The notes: generated from the sequence alone by a model not told the origin. 64,000 bases of DNA from Nostoc sp. T09 (GCF_002154695.1 NZ_MTAV01000121.1:49557-113556), one strand, 5' to 3'; positions 26,436 through 36,563 are shown, counted from the first letter of the stretch. Program-made: numbers and translations.

Positions 26436-27104
26436 TTATCTTTTCTTAGCTGGTGAAGAATTTCGCTGCGGCGGCATCTCTGCTCGCAGTTCTTGTCTAC
26501 CATTGGTGATAATTCGCAACATATCTTTAAGATCCTGTTCAATACCTTCTAAGACACTATCAGCATATTGATCGGCACCATTTTCAATTTCTTGAGCTTG
26601 AGCGATCGCTGTTTGTCGCATTTCCTCTAACTCTTGCATACAAGCACGACGCTTTTGCTCAATTTCAGCAAGAGTTTCTTGCATCATGGCATCGCATTCT
26701 TTTTGTACTTGTCGTCTTAGCTGTTCAGCTTCACGCTCTGCCTGGTTGATAACATCGCTTTCAGCGAGGATTTGCGATCGCTTAGCTTGAGCTGCTTCAA
26801 CAACTTGCTGGCCATACTCTTCTGCTTCCAGCAAAATTTCCTCTTTTTGATCGAGGATCGATGCTGCTTCTTGAAAAACTGATGGTAAAGAAACCCTAAT
26901 AAAATCAAGCTGTTCTAACAGCTTTTCATCATCTACTAGCGTGCGTCCAGTCAGCGGAATTCTCAGACCAGAAAGAATGATTTCCTCTAAGCGATTGAGT
27001 TCCTCCTGAATGTCTACGCTTCCAGATCCTTCGGGATCGTCGTGAGGGGGGTGATTGTTTCCGTTGTGATTGGGTTCAGCATTGGAGAGTTGTGGTTGTA
27101 GCAT
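26436..27104 (-). CDS. DivIVA-like coiled-coil protein
   Basis: The 222-residue protein has a disordered, His/Asn/Pro-rich N-terminus (about residues 1-28), a conserved globular part (about 29-80: [26 protein letters not shown]) and a long coiled coil (about 85-205) rich in Glu, Gln, Ala and Lys. Cyanobacterial DivIVA/Cdv3-like proteins, which act in cell division and shape, have this build. I name it as DivIVA-like with moderate confidence; a general coiled-coil protein is the alternative. Its first 91 bp overlap the coaD 3' end in another frame. Confidence 0.6.
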   Translation of the reverse strand: MLQPQLSNAEPNHNGNNHPPHDDPEGSGSVDIQEELNRLEEIILSGLRIPLTGRTLVDDEKLLEQLDFIRVSLPSVFQEAASILDQKEEILLEAEEYGQQVVEAAQAKRSQILAESDVINQAEREAEQLRRQVQKECDAMMQETLAEIEQKRRACMQELEEMRQTAIAQAQEIENGADQYADSVLEGIEQDLKDMLRIITNGRQELRAEMPPQRNSSPAKKR

Positions 27105-27565
27105 TGGTATATTTCTAGAGCAACGTGCGCAGGAACGAGATGATCGATAGAGCCACCAAACCTTGCAATCTCTTTTACCACACTACTACTTAAAAAACTA
27201 TACTCATTGGAGGTGGCTAGAAAAACAGTCTCTATCTGAGTGGAAAGAGTTTTATTAGTATGAGCCATCTGAAGCTCGATTTCAAAGTCTGAAACTGCTC
27301 GCAAACCCCGCAATAACACTTGTGCTTGCCGCATTTGAGCGTAGTTGACTGTTAGACCATCAAAACTATCTGCTTCAACATTTGGCAAATGTCTTGTAGA
27401 TAGGCGAATTTGTTCTAACCGTTGCTGCACGCTAAAAAGTGGGGTTTTGTTAGGGTTGCGCAATACAGCTACAATCACCTCCTCAAACAGCCGACTAGCG
27501 CGCTGAATGATATCCAGATGTCCCAAAGTGATGGGATCAAAGCTACCAGGGTAAATAGCAATCAC
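27014..27565 (-). CDS. coaD: CoaD, phosphopantetheine adenylyltransferase
   Basis: CoaD transfers AMP to 4'-phosphopantetheine, the penultimate step of coenzyme A synthesis. It starts [20 protein letters not shown], which includes the T/HxGH-type nucleotide motif, and has the family blocks [12 protein letters not shown] and [10 protein letters not shown]. At 183 residues it is about 20 longer than the bacterial norm; the extra C-terminal tail ([15 protein letters not shown]) lies in the overlap with the downstream coiled-coil gene. The two genes form one transcription unit. Confidence 0.95.
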   Translation of the reverse strand: MIAIYPGSFDPITLGHLDIIQRASRLFEEVIVAVLRNPNKTPLFSVQQRLEQIRLSTRHLPNVEADSFDGLTVNYAQMRQAQVLLRGLRAVSDFEIELQMAHTNKTLSTQIETVFLATSNEYSFLSSSVVKEIARFGGSIDHLVPAHVALEIYQCYNHNSPMLNPITTETITPLTTIPKDLEA

Positions 27566-28074
27566 AATCTTCGATACATCAAAGTTATGTAGGCGATTAT
27601 ATCTAAACCTGCTTCTAAAGCCATTGAATCTTAGAGAAATACTATTTTTGTTAGAGAATTTAACGATACTAAGTAATCGTTATCATCTGCGTACACTAGG
27701 TCTAGATAAAAATAAGTTCGTAGTGAGTTAGCGCTGTCTTGGGAACCCGCGCAACGCACTGGCTCTGCATGAGCTGCTAACGAAACCGAAGGGTTAGGGC
27801 TTTAGTCCTAGATTTTTAAGCACTTAGAGCTGATTTTAAGTTAGTGAAGTACAGATTATACGCCACAAATCCAGGCATCAAGCCTGTTTTACTTCTGAAT
27901 TCTGGATTCTGACATCTTTATTTTGCTGTAAGTGCTTACTACAAGTTTGAAAGGTTTTTACCTCAAAGCAAAACCTGCTCTAATTGTCTTATATACTCAA
28001 AGCTCCTAGCTTCTTGTCCTATGATTGGAAGCTGCTAACGCTGATTAATAATTTAGTTATCTAGGTACTTTTGC
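27566..28074. other. Intergenic region upstream of lgt
   Basis: About 500 bp between the divergent coaD and lgt genes. It contains both promoters, which I could not place with confidence. A small dyad AACGAT/ATCGTT lies near 27661-27680. No gene or RNA was recognised. Confidence 0.45.
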
Positions 28075-28980
28075 ATGGCACTGGATCTTTCCACTTTGCC
28101 TTTGGCATTTCAGTTTACTTCTCCAGGTCCTATTCTCTGGAGGATAGGGCCAATAACTATTCGCTGGTATGGCTTATTAATCGCCACAGCAGTGCTAATT
28201 GGTGTCAGCCTTTCCCAGTACTTGGCAAAACGCCGTAACGTTAACCCGGACTTACTTAGTGATTTGTCAATTTGGCTGGTGATTGGGGCAATTCCGGCAG
28301 CAAGGCTATATTACGTTTTGTTTCAATGGCCAGAATATGCTCAGCACCCAGAGCGAATTATCGCCATTTGGCAAGGGGGGATTGCGATTCATGGAGCAAT
28401 TCTAGGTGGGCTTGTGGCAGCGTTAATATTTGCCAAACTCAAGCAAGTTTCTTTTTGGCAACTAGCAGATTTAGTAGCGCCTTCGCTGATTTTAGGGCAG
28501 GCGATCGGACGTTGGGGAAATTTCTTTAACTCGGAAGCTTTTGGCGACCCTACCAATTTACCTTGGAAATTGTATATCCCAGCAGATCGTCGTCCCCCAG
28601 AGTTAGCTAATTTTGAGTACTTCCATCCCACTTTCCTCTACGAATCTTTATGGGATTTAATGGTGTTTGCCTTGCTGATAACGTTGTTTGTTAGAAGTTT
28701 GCAAGGAAAACCACGCTTAAAGATAGGTACGCTATTTCTAACTTATTTGGCAGCCTATAGCCTAGGACGCGTGTGGATTGAAGGCTTTCGTACTGATAGC
28801 CTAATGCTAGGGCCGTTGAGGATGGCTCAAGTCGTAAGTTTAATCGGAATTCTTTTAGGATTAGCTGGGTTAGCTTGGCTTTACTTAGCTAAACGTCCTT
28901 TGCCAGATGTCGTTTCCACCTCTAGGAGTAATGGAGCGATAGAGGGGATGAGGGAGACAGGGGAGACAAGGAAGAAATAA
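28075..28980 (+). CDS. lgt: Lgt, prolipoprotein diacylglyceryl transferase
   Basis: Lgt transfers diacylglycerol from phosphatidylglycerol to the lipobox cysteine of preprolipoproteins at the cytoplasmic membrane. The 301-residue protein has about seven hydrophobic helices, the catalytic-region motif [10 protein letters not shown] and the signature [13 protein letters not shown]. The tail past residue 285 ([19 protein letters not shown]) is a non-conserved extension. One likely client in this window is the lipoprotein Psb27. The gene is monocistronic, with a hairpin downstream. Confidence 0.95.
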   Translation: MALDLSTLPLAFQFTSPGPILWRIGPITIRWYGLLIATAVLIGVSLSQYLAKRRNVNPDLLSDLSIWLVIGAIPAARLYYVLFQWPEYAQHPERIIAIWQGGIAIHGAILGGLVAALIFAKLKQVSFWQLADLVAPSLILGQAIGRWGNFFNSEAFGDPTNLPWKLYIPADRRPPELANFEYFHPTFLYESLWDLMVFALLITLFVRSLQGKPRLKIGTLFLTYLAAYSLGRVWIEGFRTDSLMLGPLRMAQVVSLIGILLGLAGLAWLYLAKRPLPDVVSTSRSNGAIEGMRETGETRKK

Positions 28981-29024
28981 CTCATTGCTCCTTGACTCTT
29001 GAGCAAAAACCCAAAATAAAAAAT

Positions 29025-29046
29025 GCCCTAGAGTGTTCTCCAGGGC
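29025..29046. terminator. Hairpin after lgt
   Basis: Arms GCCCTAGAG and CTCCAGGGC (one mismatch) around a TGTT loop, 45 bp after the lgt stop. The downstream T tract on the forward strand is weak, so it may terminate poorly. Confidence 0.45.
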
Positions 29047-29157
29047 TTAACCAGGGTGCATCTACCATTACTCTCTACTAGGGAAATAGAGTTTATCCGG
29101 AAAGACACTGAGAATTTATCAAAAATTTTTTTTGAAAAATTGCCTTAGATAATTTAT

Positions 29158-29964
29158 ATGAGTAAATTTACTGAGAATATATGTTTTCCAATAACCTTAC
29201 ATTCACTAGAACCAAAGGTTTACATTGTAGGTGCAGGTCCCGGAGATCCTGATTTATTAACGGTAAAAGCGCAAAAACTACTAGCTGTAGCGGATGTAAT
29301 TTTATTTGCTGATTCTTTAATACCCGAACAAATTTTAGATCTTTGCCGCTCAGATGCAGAAATTATTCGGACTGCGAATAAAACTTTAGAAGAGATTGTA
29401 CCGCTGATGATAGAACGGGTGCGATCGCATAAATCTGTTGTCCGCCTCCATTCGGGAGACCCTAGCCTCTACAGTGCTATCTACGAACAAATGCAGCTTT
29501 TAAAAGAGGCAGAAATTCCCTTTGAAGTGATTCCAGGGATCAGTGCCTTTCAAGCCGCCGCCGCCAAACTGCAAGTCGAACTAACTGTCCCTGGTTTAGT
29601 GCAAACTATCATTTTGACGCGCATCAGCGGACGTACAGAAGTTCCTGCTAGTGAAGAACTAGCTACTCTGGCAGCACATCAGGCTAGTCTTTGCTTATAT
29701 CTGAGTGCGCGTCATGTTGAAGAAGCACAAGCCAAGTTACTACAACACTACCCAGATGAGACCCCAGTAGCGATTTGTTTTCGCGTAGGCTGGCCTGATG
29801 AGAAGATTCGGGTTGTTCCGCTTACGGAAATGGCAGATTGTACCCACAACGAACAGCTAATTCGCACCACACTTTACATTATCAGTCCGGCACTTTCGCC
29901 AGCAACAGCGCGATCTCGCCTATATCATCCTGAACATAATCATCTATTTCGGTCTAGTCATTAG
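29158..29964 (+). CDS. cobM: CobM, precorrin-4 C11-methyltransferase
   Basis: CobM methylates C11 of precorrin-4 in cobalamin synthesis, using S-adenosylmethionine. The 268-residue protein has the family SAM motif VGAGPGDPDLLTVKA (about residues 25-39), the VRLHSGDPSLYSAI segment and the VIPGISAFQAAAA segment. Cyanobacteria use the anaerobic-type pathway for some steps, so CbiF is an equivalent name. About 15 residues at the start are variable. No other cob gene or B12 riboswitch is visible nearby. Heptamer repeats follow the stop codon. Confidence 0.93.
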   Translation: MSKFTENICFPITLHSLEPKVYIVGAGPGDPDLLTVKAQKLLAVADVILFADSLIPEQILDLCRSDAEIIRTANKTLEEIVPLMIERVRSHKSVVRLHSGDPSLYSAIYEQMQLLKEAEIPFEVIPGISAFQAAAAKLQVELTVPGLVQTIILTRISGRTEVPASEELATLAAHQASLCLYLSARHVEEAQAKLLQHYPDETPVAICFRVGWPDEKIRVVPLTEMADCTHNEQLIRTTLYIISPALSPATARSRLYHPEHNHLFRSSH

Positions 29965-29987
29965 TCATTTGTCATTTGTCATTGGTT
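29955..29987. repeat. Heptamer tandem repeats (GTCATTT/AGTCATT)
   Basis: Four consecutive 7-bp units of the type AGTCATT and GTCATTT, beginning at the end of the cobM gene. A hairpin with arms GGGCAGTT (30039-30046) and AACTGCCC (30074-30081) follows. Confidence 0.75.
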
Positions 29988-30166
29988 GTTCTGCTTATTC
30001 CTTCTGTACCCTCTATCTTCCTCTCATCTCAGTGCCACGGGCAGTTTGCTCAAGTCGGGAAACCCGCCCACGCAACTGCCCTCCTCTGTGCCTCTGTGGT
30101 TCGATAAACTAAATAAGATAATTGCCATCATTCAAGTTGGCAATTTTGAAATTTGAATTATTTACT

Positions 30167-30520
30167 ATGCCATTAATTAAAGTACAGACTTCTGTATCTG
30201 CTCCTGAAAAAGCTGAAATTGAGGCAATGCTTAAAAGCCTATCAGCTAAGTTAGCAAAGCATTTAGGAAAACCAGAATCCTATGTAATGACAACTTTTGA
30301 ATCAGAAATTCCAATGACTTTTGCTGGTACTACAGACCCAGTTTGCTACATTGAAATTAAAAGCATTGGCACAATGAAACCTGACCAAACTGAGAGTATG
30401 AGTCAAGATTTTTGCCAAGAAATTAACCAAGCACTAAGTGTACCTAAAAATCGCATTTATATAGAGTTTGCAGATGCTAAAGGTGCGATGTGGGGCTGGA
30501 ACGGTACAACATTTGGTTAG
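30167..30520 (+). CDS. MIF/tautomerase-family protein
   Basis: The start is the ATG at 30167, which places the catalytic-type proline next to Met (MPLIKVQTSV); an earlier in-frame ATG would bury it. The 117-residue protein has the macrophage migration inhibitory factor family fold: KAEIEAMLKSLSAKLAKHLGKPESYVM in the first half and PKNRIYIEFADAKGAMWGWNG at the end. Members are phenylpyruvate or dopachrome tautomerases. Substrate is unknown in cyanobacteria. Confidence 0.88.
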   Translation: MPLIKVQTSVSAPEKAEIEAMLKSLSAKLAKHLGKPESYVMTTFESEIPMTFAGTTDPVCYIEIKSIGTMKPDQTESMSQDFCQEINQALSVPKNRIYIEFADAKGAMWGWNGTTFG

Positions 30521-30643
30521 ATGCTCATTTATTAAAATTTATAAAATTCATGGGAGATTGGCACAGATTATATGCAAACCAGAAGTGCTATATATCCCAG
30601 TTTCTTTTCTACTCATCACTACTAAATTTGTAAGTGAAGGACT

Positions 30644-30787
30644 GATTGGGAATTATCTGTTGTGGACAAGCATGGGGGAAAAATAGATTGTATTTCTGTC
30701 CCTGGACAAGAAGCGGAGTTAAAGATTGAAATACCCATGAGCCAGAAAGCGGTTAAGTCAACTCCGGTATTGAACCAGAAGTTATAG
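30644..30787 (+). pseudogene. Histidine-kinase C-terminal fragment
   Basis: An open stretch of 48 codons with no start reads DWELSVVDKHGGKIDCISVPGQ and then EAELKIEIPM before a stop. The segment VVDKHGGKIDCISVPGQ matches the C-terminal end of the HATPase_c domain of sensor kinases. The rest of the kinase is missing, and a stop precedes the fragment. It is the remains of a deleted two-component gene, upstream of rlmN. Confidence 0.75.
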
Positions 30788-30820
30788 GATAGAGATCCTA
30801 GCATCAACTCGTGATTATTT

Positions 30821-31891
30821 ATGTCTGTTACGCCGCTGAGTTCTCAAGTTGACTCATTCAACCCCAAACAGTTAGAAAATATCCCTCCCTTATTAGGTGC
30901 TTCCGTTGCTGAATTGACTGCTTGGGTGCAGCAACAGGGACAACCAGCTTATCGAGGTAAGCAATTGCATGACTGGATATATCACAAGGGAGTGCGATCG
31001 CTAGCTGATATTTCCGTTTTCCCTAAGCAATGGCGTGCGGAAGTCGCTGAAATTCCCATCGGACGTTCAACTATACACCACCGCGCTGTTGCTCCCGATG
31101 GCACAATCAAGTATCTGCTACAACTTGTAGATGGACAAATTGTAGAAACCGTTGGTATCCCCACCGATAAGCGTTTAACAGTGTGTGTTTCTACTCAAGT
31201 GGGTTGTCCAATGGCTTGTGATTTCTGCGCCACTGGTAAAGGCGGTTACAAGCGTAACTTAGCACCTCATGAAATTGTCGATCAGGTGTTAACGGTGCAA
31301 GAAGATTTTCAGCAACGAGTCAGCCATGTAGTATTTATGGGCATGGGGGAACCGTTGTTAAATACTGAGAATGTATTGGCATCTTTGAGATCCTTAAATC
31401 AAGACGTGGGTATTGGACAGCGATCGCTAACTGTCTCTACAGTCGGGATTCGCGATCGCATCCGTCAGTTAGCCCAACACCATTTACAAATAACTCTCGC
31501 TGTCAGTCTTCATGCGCCTAACCAAGCACTAAGGGAACAACTTATCCCCAGCGCGCGCCCCTATCCTCTAGAAGACTTGCTGGCTGAATGTCGGGAATAT
31601 GTGGAAATCACTGGCCGCCGCGTCAGTTTTGAATACATACTGCTTGCTGGTGTTAATGATTTACCAGAACACGCCCTACAATTAGCGAAATGCTTGCGGG
31701 GTTTCCAATGCCATGTGAATTTAATTCCTTACAATCCCATTCAAGAAGTAGATTACAAACGCCCCAACAGCGATCGTATTCAAGCCTTTGTCAATGTTTT
31801 AAAGCAGCAATTTATTGCTGTCAGCGTCCGTTACTCCCGTGGTTTAGAAGCTGATGCAGCTTGTGGACAACTCAGAGCAAGTAAAAATTAA
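30821..31891 (+). CDS. rlmN: RlmN, 23S rRNA/tRNA adenine-2-methyltransferase
   Basis: RlmN is a radical SAM enzyme that methylates C2 of A2503 in 23S rRNA and A37 in some tRNAs. The 356-residue protein has the CX3CX2C motif at Cys129, Cys133 and Cys136 (CPMACDFC), the glycine-rich MGMGEPL segment and the conserved C-terminal cysteine in ADAACGQLR, one of the two essential catalytic cysteines. Length is normal. The gene follows the kinase fragment by 33 bp, with no functional link. Confidence 0.95.
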   Translation: MSVTPLSSQVDSFNPKQLENIPPLLGASVAELTAWVQQQGQPAYRGKQLHDWIYHKGVRSLADISVFPKQWRAEVAEIPIGRSTIHHRAVAPDGTIKYLLQLVDGQIVETVGIPTDKRLTVCVSTQVGCPMACDFCATGKGGYKRNLAPHEIVDQVLTVQEDFQQRVSHVVFMGMGEPLLNTENVLASLRSLNQDVGIGQRSLTVSTVGIRDRIRQLAQHHLQITLAVSLHAPNQALREQLIPSARPYPLEDLLAECREYVEITGRRVSFEYILLAGVNDLPEHALQLAKCLRGFQCHVNLIPYNPIQEVDYKRPNSDRIQAFVNVLKQQFIAVSVRYSRGLEADAACGQLRASKN

Positions 31892-31893
31892 AA

Positions 31894-32076
31894 ATGCAAC
31901 CGACTGTGGAGCAATTTAGAGAGTTATTTCGGTTAAGTTACCAGTTAACCAAGATGCTCATACCAATAAATCTTGTCAGAAGAGATGAAAGGACAGACTA
32001 ATTGGTGATTCTTGCTGGACACGAGATTGAGATAACGGTTGATCAACAAGGGATAGTAAATTATGACCAAACCTGA
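31894..32076 (+). pseudogene. DUF6888-family gene broken by an in-frame stop
   Basis: The ORF starts MQPTVEQFRELFRLSYQL and ends at a TAA at 31999-32001 after RRDERTD. The frame then continues as LVILAGHEIEITVDQQG to a second stop. That layout (DERT, then ILAG.EIEI) is the DUF6888 family, a small protein of unknown function usually paired with DUF6887. The TAA is the only break. It is possible that the protein simply ends there, but the conserved second half would then be untranslated. Confidence 0.7.
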
Positions 32077-32179
32077 CTTTAAAACAATGGCTAAAGCAGA
32101 GTTGAGGGCTGACCTAAAATGTAAGAATTCAGCACCCAGGAGTCAGAAGTCAGAATTTAGAGGTAATCTAATAGATTAG
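32063..32179 (+). pseudogene. DUF6887-family gene interrupted by a MITE
   Basis: The ORF starts MTKPDFKTMAKAELRADLK, matching the start of DUF6887 proteins, and overlaps the end of the DUF6888 gene by 14 bp in another frame, as in intact pairs. At codon 18-19 it runs into a 134-bp inverted-repeat element, after which the encoded sequence is element-derived. Removing the element and one 8-bp duplicate restores a longer frame (ADLKLFNASVNNHSE), which does not look like the usual family C-terminus, so earlier decay is likely. Confidence 0.7.
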
Positions 32180-32262
32180 TAAATTGATTGATCAAATATT
32201 TCTCCTTCTTCTTTAGCCTTTCTGGCTCCTGAATTCTGACTCCTAAATTCTTACCCTAAAAT
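32113..32262. mobile_element. MITE (134 bp) with 8-bp target duplication
   Basis: The element (32121-32254) has terminal inverted repeats GTAAGAATT and AATTCTTAC, and further matching inward through AGGAGTCAGAA. It is flanked by the perfect 8-bp direct repeat CCTAAAAT (32113-32120 and 32255-32262). Inner sequence is made of heptamer-like TCAGGAG units. There is no transposase. It lies inside the DUF6887 gene. Confidence 0.85.
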
Positions 32263-32316
32263 TATTCAACGCCAGCGTGAACAACCATAGTGAATAAATC
32301 TATTAGTAATATTAAA

Positions 32317-32350
32317 AGCGCTGTGCTACTAACACAACGCTCTTTTTTTT
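32317..32350 (+). terminator. Rho-independent terminator
   Basis: Stem AGCGCTGTG/CACAACGCT with one mismatch, followed by a run of eight T on the forward strand. It lies after the decayed DUF6888/DUF6887 pair and rlmN and would end transcripts from either. Confidence 0.8.
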
Positions 32351-32386
32351 AACTAAAACTTGTCACTACAGTCGAGAGGAAAAAGT

Positions 32387-32566
32387 TTACATCTTAGCAT
32401 GAATACCAGGAGCATAAGCCTCAATGACTCTGCCAGTGCGAGTGCAGCTGATCATTAAGTAGTCACAACTGGGGCATTGAGTTCGAGTTATTTGACTCTC
32501 ATAAATATAGTGACGTTCAGCTTTACTACCACAGTTTGGGCAGCAAATTTGTTGTATCATCAGCAT
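32387..32566 (-). CDS. Small zinc-ribbon protein (often labelled PriA in error)
   Basis: The start at 32566 is chosen because AGGGA lies about 8 bp upstream; an in-frame upstream ATG is not needed. The 59-residue protein (MLMIQQICCPNCGSKA...) has two cysteine pairs, CCPNC and CPSC, for a single zinc ribbon, then a basic end CTRTGRVIEAYAPG. I recognise the family as one that is common in Nostocales and is sometimes labelled replication-restart helicase PriA; it is far too short for that. Its function is unknown. Confidence 0.72.
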   Translation of the reverse strand: MLMIQQICCPNCGSKAERHYIYESQITRTQCPSCDYLMISCTRTGRVIEAYAPGIHAKM

Positions 32567-33551
32567 GTTAAATTCCCTGGTTGTAATGATTTTTAGTAAG
32601 TAAAGACAGCCAATTAAACCAGTCAATATTTTGGTTTAATACTACCTAATCACAAGCCTTTATATTTGGCTAATTTCTCTAAACGAAATTCAAGTTTGTA
32701 AAAACTATCCCTATTTTCTAGTTATTATCCTAGTAGATCTATGAGTTTATCATCTCACTTTAGATATATAAATTAAATTTTGCTTAAGCTCCTATTTAGA
32801 AATTTACTGATCCCCAACGCTAATCCCTCTATATCAGTTGATTTATAGTGATCTCCAGCAGAAGTAAGTATATTAATAGCAAAAAGCCAAAACTAGAACA
32901 ATACTGTATATTTAGTCACAAAAATATTATTTTAAGCTTTACTTAAGATTTTTTCTAGCTGACATGGGGATGAAATTGTCGTAAAACAATTTAATTAAAA
33001 CTTCCAATGCTCATGATTAAGAGCATTGGTTATCTCTGCTAGCCTAGTTGTTGGTAATGGGTAATGGGGAATGGGTAATCGGTAATGGGTTGTCCCAGTT
33101 TTCAATTACCCATAACTTCTTCCTTGGGTGTAACCTTTATAGAGTATTTCTATTTGATTTGTGAACTTACTTATAGAGGTAGGGAATAGGGAATGAGGAA
33201 TAGGCAGCAGGGAAGAAGAGAGCTAGAAGAGTAGGTTATTTTTTTTTAAATCAACTCTAATTTTTATAAAACAAAAAATCATATCGATTGAAAAAACCTT
33301 TGCAACACATCAATCATCTGTAGAGAAGTACAGTCTCGCATTGGTATCAACTTAAGCTCAAATGTTTATCCCATAAGCGTTTGACCCCACCGCTGTTTTG
33401 TCTGACGACAAATTAGGGTAGGGTAACGAGGGACTGATTGGTAATTGAGTGGACTCAATATCAAGTCTTTACAAGGGTTTGACGTTAAGTTGACACAGGT
33501 GAAAGCCTTGCGCGCCCCTATTTTATGTATTTGTCGTTCCTAAATCATTAC
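32567..33551. other. Intergenic region with heptamer repeats
   Basis: About 985 bp with no supported gene. It holds tandem heptamers of the GGTAATG type (33053-33091), and a related purine-rich run of GGGAATA units (33184-33205). The segment around 33290-33540 has an even base composition and may be the remains of a mobile element, but no transposase reading frame or end was recognised. Confidence 0.5.
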
Positions 33552-35423
33552 TCAAGCAGGATGAAAATAATCGTAGATTTCTTGAGCCAAACGCGGCCCT
33601 ATGCTGGGAACTTCTGCTAGTTGTGCAGGTGTTGCTTGCCGAATATAATCAACAGAGCGAAAATGCCCCAAAAGCAGCTTTTGACGATGATGTCCCAAAC
33701 CAGGAATTTCATCTAAACGCGATCGCTTTAATTTATCACTGCGTTGTTGGCGATGGAAAGTCACAGCAAAGCGATGGGCTTCATCACGCAATCTTCGCAA
33801 CAATTGCACTCCTGGTTGTTCAGTTTCGGTTTCTAAAGGTAGGGATTCTCCTGGTAGAAAAATCTCCTCTCGCCGTTTAGCCAGACTCACAACTCGCAAG
33901 TCTTCTAATAAATTCATCTCTTGCAAAATGGCGACAACCGATGATAATTGACCTTTACCGCCATCAATCATCACTAAATCTGGCCAGTCAGGATTACCCA
34001 AGCGTTGTAATTGCGGATCTTCAATATACTTGCGAAAGCGACGCTGGATTACTTCTGCCAAACTAGCGAAATCATCTGAGTGTCCGGCTGTGACTGTGGG
34101 ATTTTTAATTTTGTAGTGGCGATAGTGCTGTTTAGCAGGTAAGCCATCGATAAACACTACTTGGGAAGCAACTGCATTCGACCCTTGAATGTGGGAAATG
34201 TCATAACCTTCGATGCGGTGGGGTAAGTCGGGTAAATCAACAATCGCAGCTAAATCTTGCATTGCTTGCTGGTTGCGATCGCCCAATTTTTGCATTCTTT
34301 GCAATTCATATTGGGCATTGCGCTCTACCATCTCAATTAATTCTGCCTTAGTTTGCCGTTGGGGCGCTAAAATCGTAACTTTTCTACCTTTACGCTGGCT
34401 TAAGACATCTGCCAATATTTCCGCTTCTGGTAACTCATGCTGTACCAAAATTTCGATGGGGATTTCCACTGAGTCAGCAGTTTGGTAGTGTTCTTCTAAC
34501 ACTCGTTGTAAAATAGCTCCTGGTTCAGCGTGCGCATCCGCTACAAATGCCAAGCGTCCTACCAATTGCCCAGCGCGAATTTGAAACAATTGAATATAAG
34601 CAAGTTGTTCATCAGCTGCCAAGGCGATCGCATCCCGCGAAACTGTATCATCTGGTAAGGATACTTTTTGCTGTGCCGTCAGCGACTTTAACCCAGCTAT
34701 TTGGTCGCGAATTCGCGCCGCCGACTCAAAGTTCAACGCCTCTGCGGCTTTCTCCATCTGCTGTGTCAAGATCTCAATCAGTTCTTGAGTTCGACCTTGA
34801 AATACCATCGCCACCTTCTGTACGGTTTTGCGGTATTCTTCTGGTGTAATTAGCTGTTGACACACACCTGGGCAGCGTCCTAAATCATAATTTAAACAAG
34901 GACGGTCTTTAAACAGTGGTTGCGGTCGTTGTCGCAGCGCAAAAATGCGTTTAGATATGCGTAATATTTCTCGTAATAGACCTGCATCTGTATATGGCCC
35001 GTAAAACTTATCCTTTTCCTTGCCTAATTGGCGTTTGCGGGTGATGAAAATTCGGGGATAGTCTTCTGACCATGTGATGCAGACATAGGGATATTTTTTA
35101 TCATCCTTGAGCAGCACATTAAAATAGGGCTGGTGCTGCTTGATTAAATTGGCTTCCAGCGCCAAGGCTTCTGCTTCGGTATCGGTGACGATGAATTCAA
35201 TTTCTGCCACCTGTTTCACCATTGTGGCAATGCGATCGCTTTTGTTGTACCCGTCACGGAAATAGGAACGCACGCGCGATCGTAACTTCCGCGATTTACC
35301 TATGTAGATGATGCGATCGCCCGCATCTCGCATAAAATAAACACCCGGTTCCGGCGGTATCTCGGCTAGACGGCTTTCCAGGCGTTCGGTATCTTTAACC
35401 AGTGTTTGAGCAGCTTGTGTCAC
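33552..35423 (-). CDS. uvrC: UvrC, excinuclease ABC subunit C
   Basis: UvrC makes both incisions in nucleotide excision repair. The 623-residue protein has an N-terminal GIY-YIG nuclease (about residues 20-100: [19 protein letters not shown], with Arg and Glu downstream), a UVR coiled-coil motif (about 205-240), the C-terminal RNase-H-like nuclease ([19 protein letters not shown]) and a helix-hairpin-helix tail ([16 protein letters not shown]). All are intact. It stands alone. I looked for a LexA-type dyad upstream and did not see one. Confidence 0.95.
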   Translation of the reverse strand: MTQAAQTLVKDTERLESRLAEIPPEPGVYFMRDAGDRIIYIGKSRKLRSRVRSYFRDGYNKSDRIATMVKQVAEIEFIVTDTEAEALALEANLIKQHQPYFNVLLKDDKKYPYVCITWSEDYPRIFITRKRQLGKEKDKFYGPYTDAGLLREILRISKRIFALRQRPQPLFKDRPCLNYDLGRCPGVCQQLITPEEYRKTVQKVAMVFQGRTQELIEILTQQMEKAAEALNFESAARIRDQIAGLKSLTAQQKVSLPDDTVSRDAIALAADEQLAYIQLFQIRAGQLVGRLAFVADAHAEPGAILQRVLEEHYQTADSVEIPIEILVQHELPEAEILADVLSQRKGRKVTILAPQRQTKAELIEMVERNAQYELQRMQKLGDRNQQAMQDLAAIVDLPDLPHRIEGYDISHIQGSNAVASQVVFIDGLPAKQHYRHYKIKNPTVTAGHSDDFASLAEVIQRRFRKYIEDPQLQRLGNPDWPDLVMIDGGKGQLSSVVAILQEMNLLEDLRVVSLAKRREEIFLPGESLPLETETEQPGVQLLRRLRDEAHRFAVTFHRQQRSDKLKRSRLDEIPGLGHHRQKLLLGHFRSVDYIRQATPAQLAEVPSIGPRLAQEIYDYFHPA

Positions 35424-36149
35424 GACCAGATTTAGGTAAATTTACAAATCCACCTATTTCTATTTTAAAGAAAATATATTCTTTTGTGTTAGTTTCCCAA
35501 GCTTTTGATTAAGTCAATATTAAGTACAAACTCAAAAAGCATGACTTCTTAGATTAATTCTTCCTTCACATCAGTTATGTCAATTTCGCTTGATTACTTA
35601 TCAATTTAAAGCACCTCACCCCGGCTTTTTCTAAGCACAAAATTTTCTCAAGCCATAAGCAGGCAGGTGATTCAGGGTTAGGGCGTAATGTCTGTGGGTA
35701 TTAGAAATAACTAGCCTAAATCGATATTTAGTAAATCTCGATATATTTCAGCTAGCTTTAATATTTTCTATTTACTTTAAATTTTTAACTAACTCAAAAA
35801 TTGAATAATTTGGATGAAACAAATATTGTTCGTTATTACGAGCTAACCTTGTTTGGCAATACTCCAAAGATAAACTTATAGAGTAAACACCTGGTACCTA
35901 CGTTTTTCAACCTCAGTCCTTAAAAATAGGAGTTTTTGGTTATACTCGAACGCAAGTTACAAAGGAAAATTATGTCAGTATTCACCATAAACTGCATTCA
36001 ACAATTTTTCAAGCCTTACACCCTCCACTATGTCAGACACAATGAAGAATGAAAATCTTTAAACTTCTGTCTATCTTCAAGACAAAGTTTAAAGATTTTG
36101 TCCTTTTAGCGTTGGCAGCCAGTTATATCCATTGATGCACATATACTTA
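35424..36149. other. Intergenic region, no gene seen
   Basis: About 725 bp of AT-rich DNA with no supported coding sequence, RNA gene or protein remnant. It contains the uvrC promoter and the 3' end of the receiver gene. Confidence 0.5.
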
Positions 36150-36563
36150 TCAAGAAGCTAATTTTTCTTCAATTGTCATTATTAACTCTTTAAGATTGAC
36201 AGGTTTAACAAAGTAGCGACAAGCCCCCAAACTCAAGGCTCGCTCTTGATCGTCCCTAAAAGCAAAGGCTGAAACTACAATGATAGGTATCTTTGATAAG
36301 GCTTGGTTATGCTGGATTTTTTCTAGCAATGAATAACCATCAATGTCTGGTAATTTTAAATCCAATAATATTAACTCCGGCTGGAATCTTTCGACAGTTG
36401 AGAATAAAGCAGAGCCTGCTGATAAACCTTGGACATTAAATCCGCAGTAACTGAGATAGTCACTCAGCAACATTCGATTAACATCATTATCCTCAATTAG
36501 CAAAATTCGTCTATTTTGTTGCGACTTTAATCGCTGATTTATAGAGAGTAATTGTGCTGTCAT
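36150..36563 (-). CDS. Stand-alone response-regulator receiver protein
   Basis: The 137-residue protein is a single receiver domain with no output domain. The acidic pair (LIEDND), the phospho-acceptor Asp in ILLDLKLPDIDGY and the Lys of FVKPVN are present. Proteins like this act in phosphorelays or by docking onto partner proteins. The first 18 residues are a Lys/Gln-rich extension. There is no kinase next to it, so its partner is unknown. Confidence 0.88.
   Translation of the reverse strand: MTAQLLSINQRLKSQQNRRILLIEDNDVNRMLLSDYLSYCGFNVQGLSAGSALFSTVERFQPELILLDLKLPDIDGYSLLEKIQHNQALSKIPIIVVSAFAFRDDQERALSLGACRYFVKPVNLKELIMTIEEKLAS

Noticed and set aside
32387..32626. PriA helicase annotation for the small zinc-ribbon gene
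   Set aside because: The protein has only about 59 residues and lacks every helicase motif.
33290..33540. Possible insertion-sequence remnant
   Set aside because: No transposase frame or clean inverted ends could be recognised.
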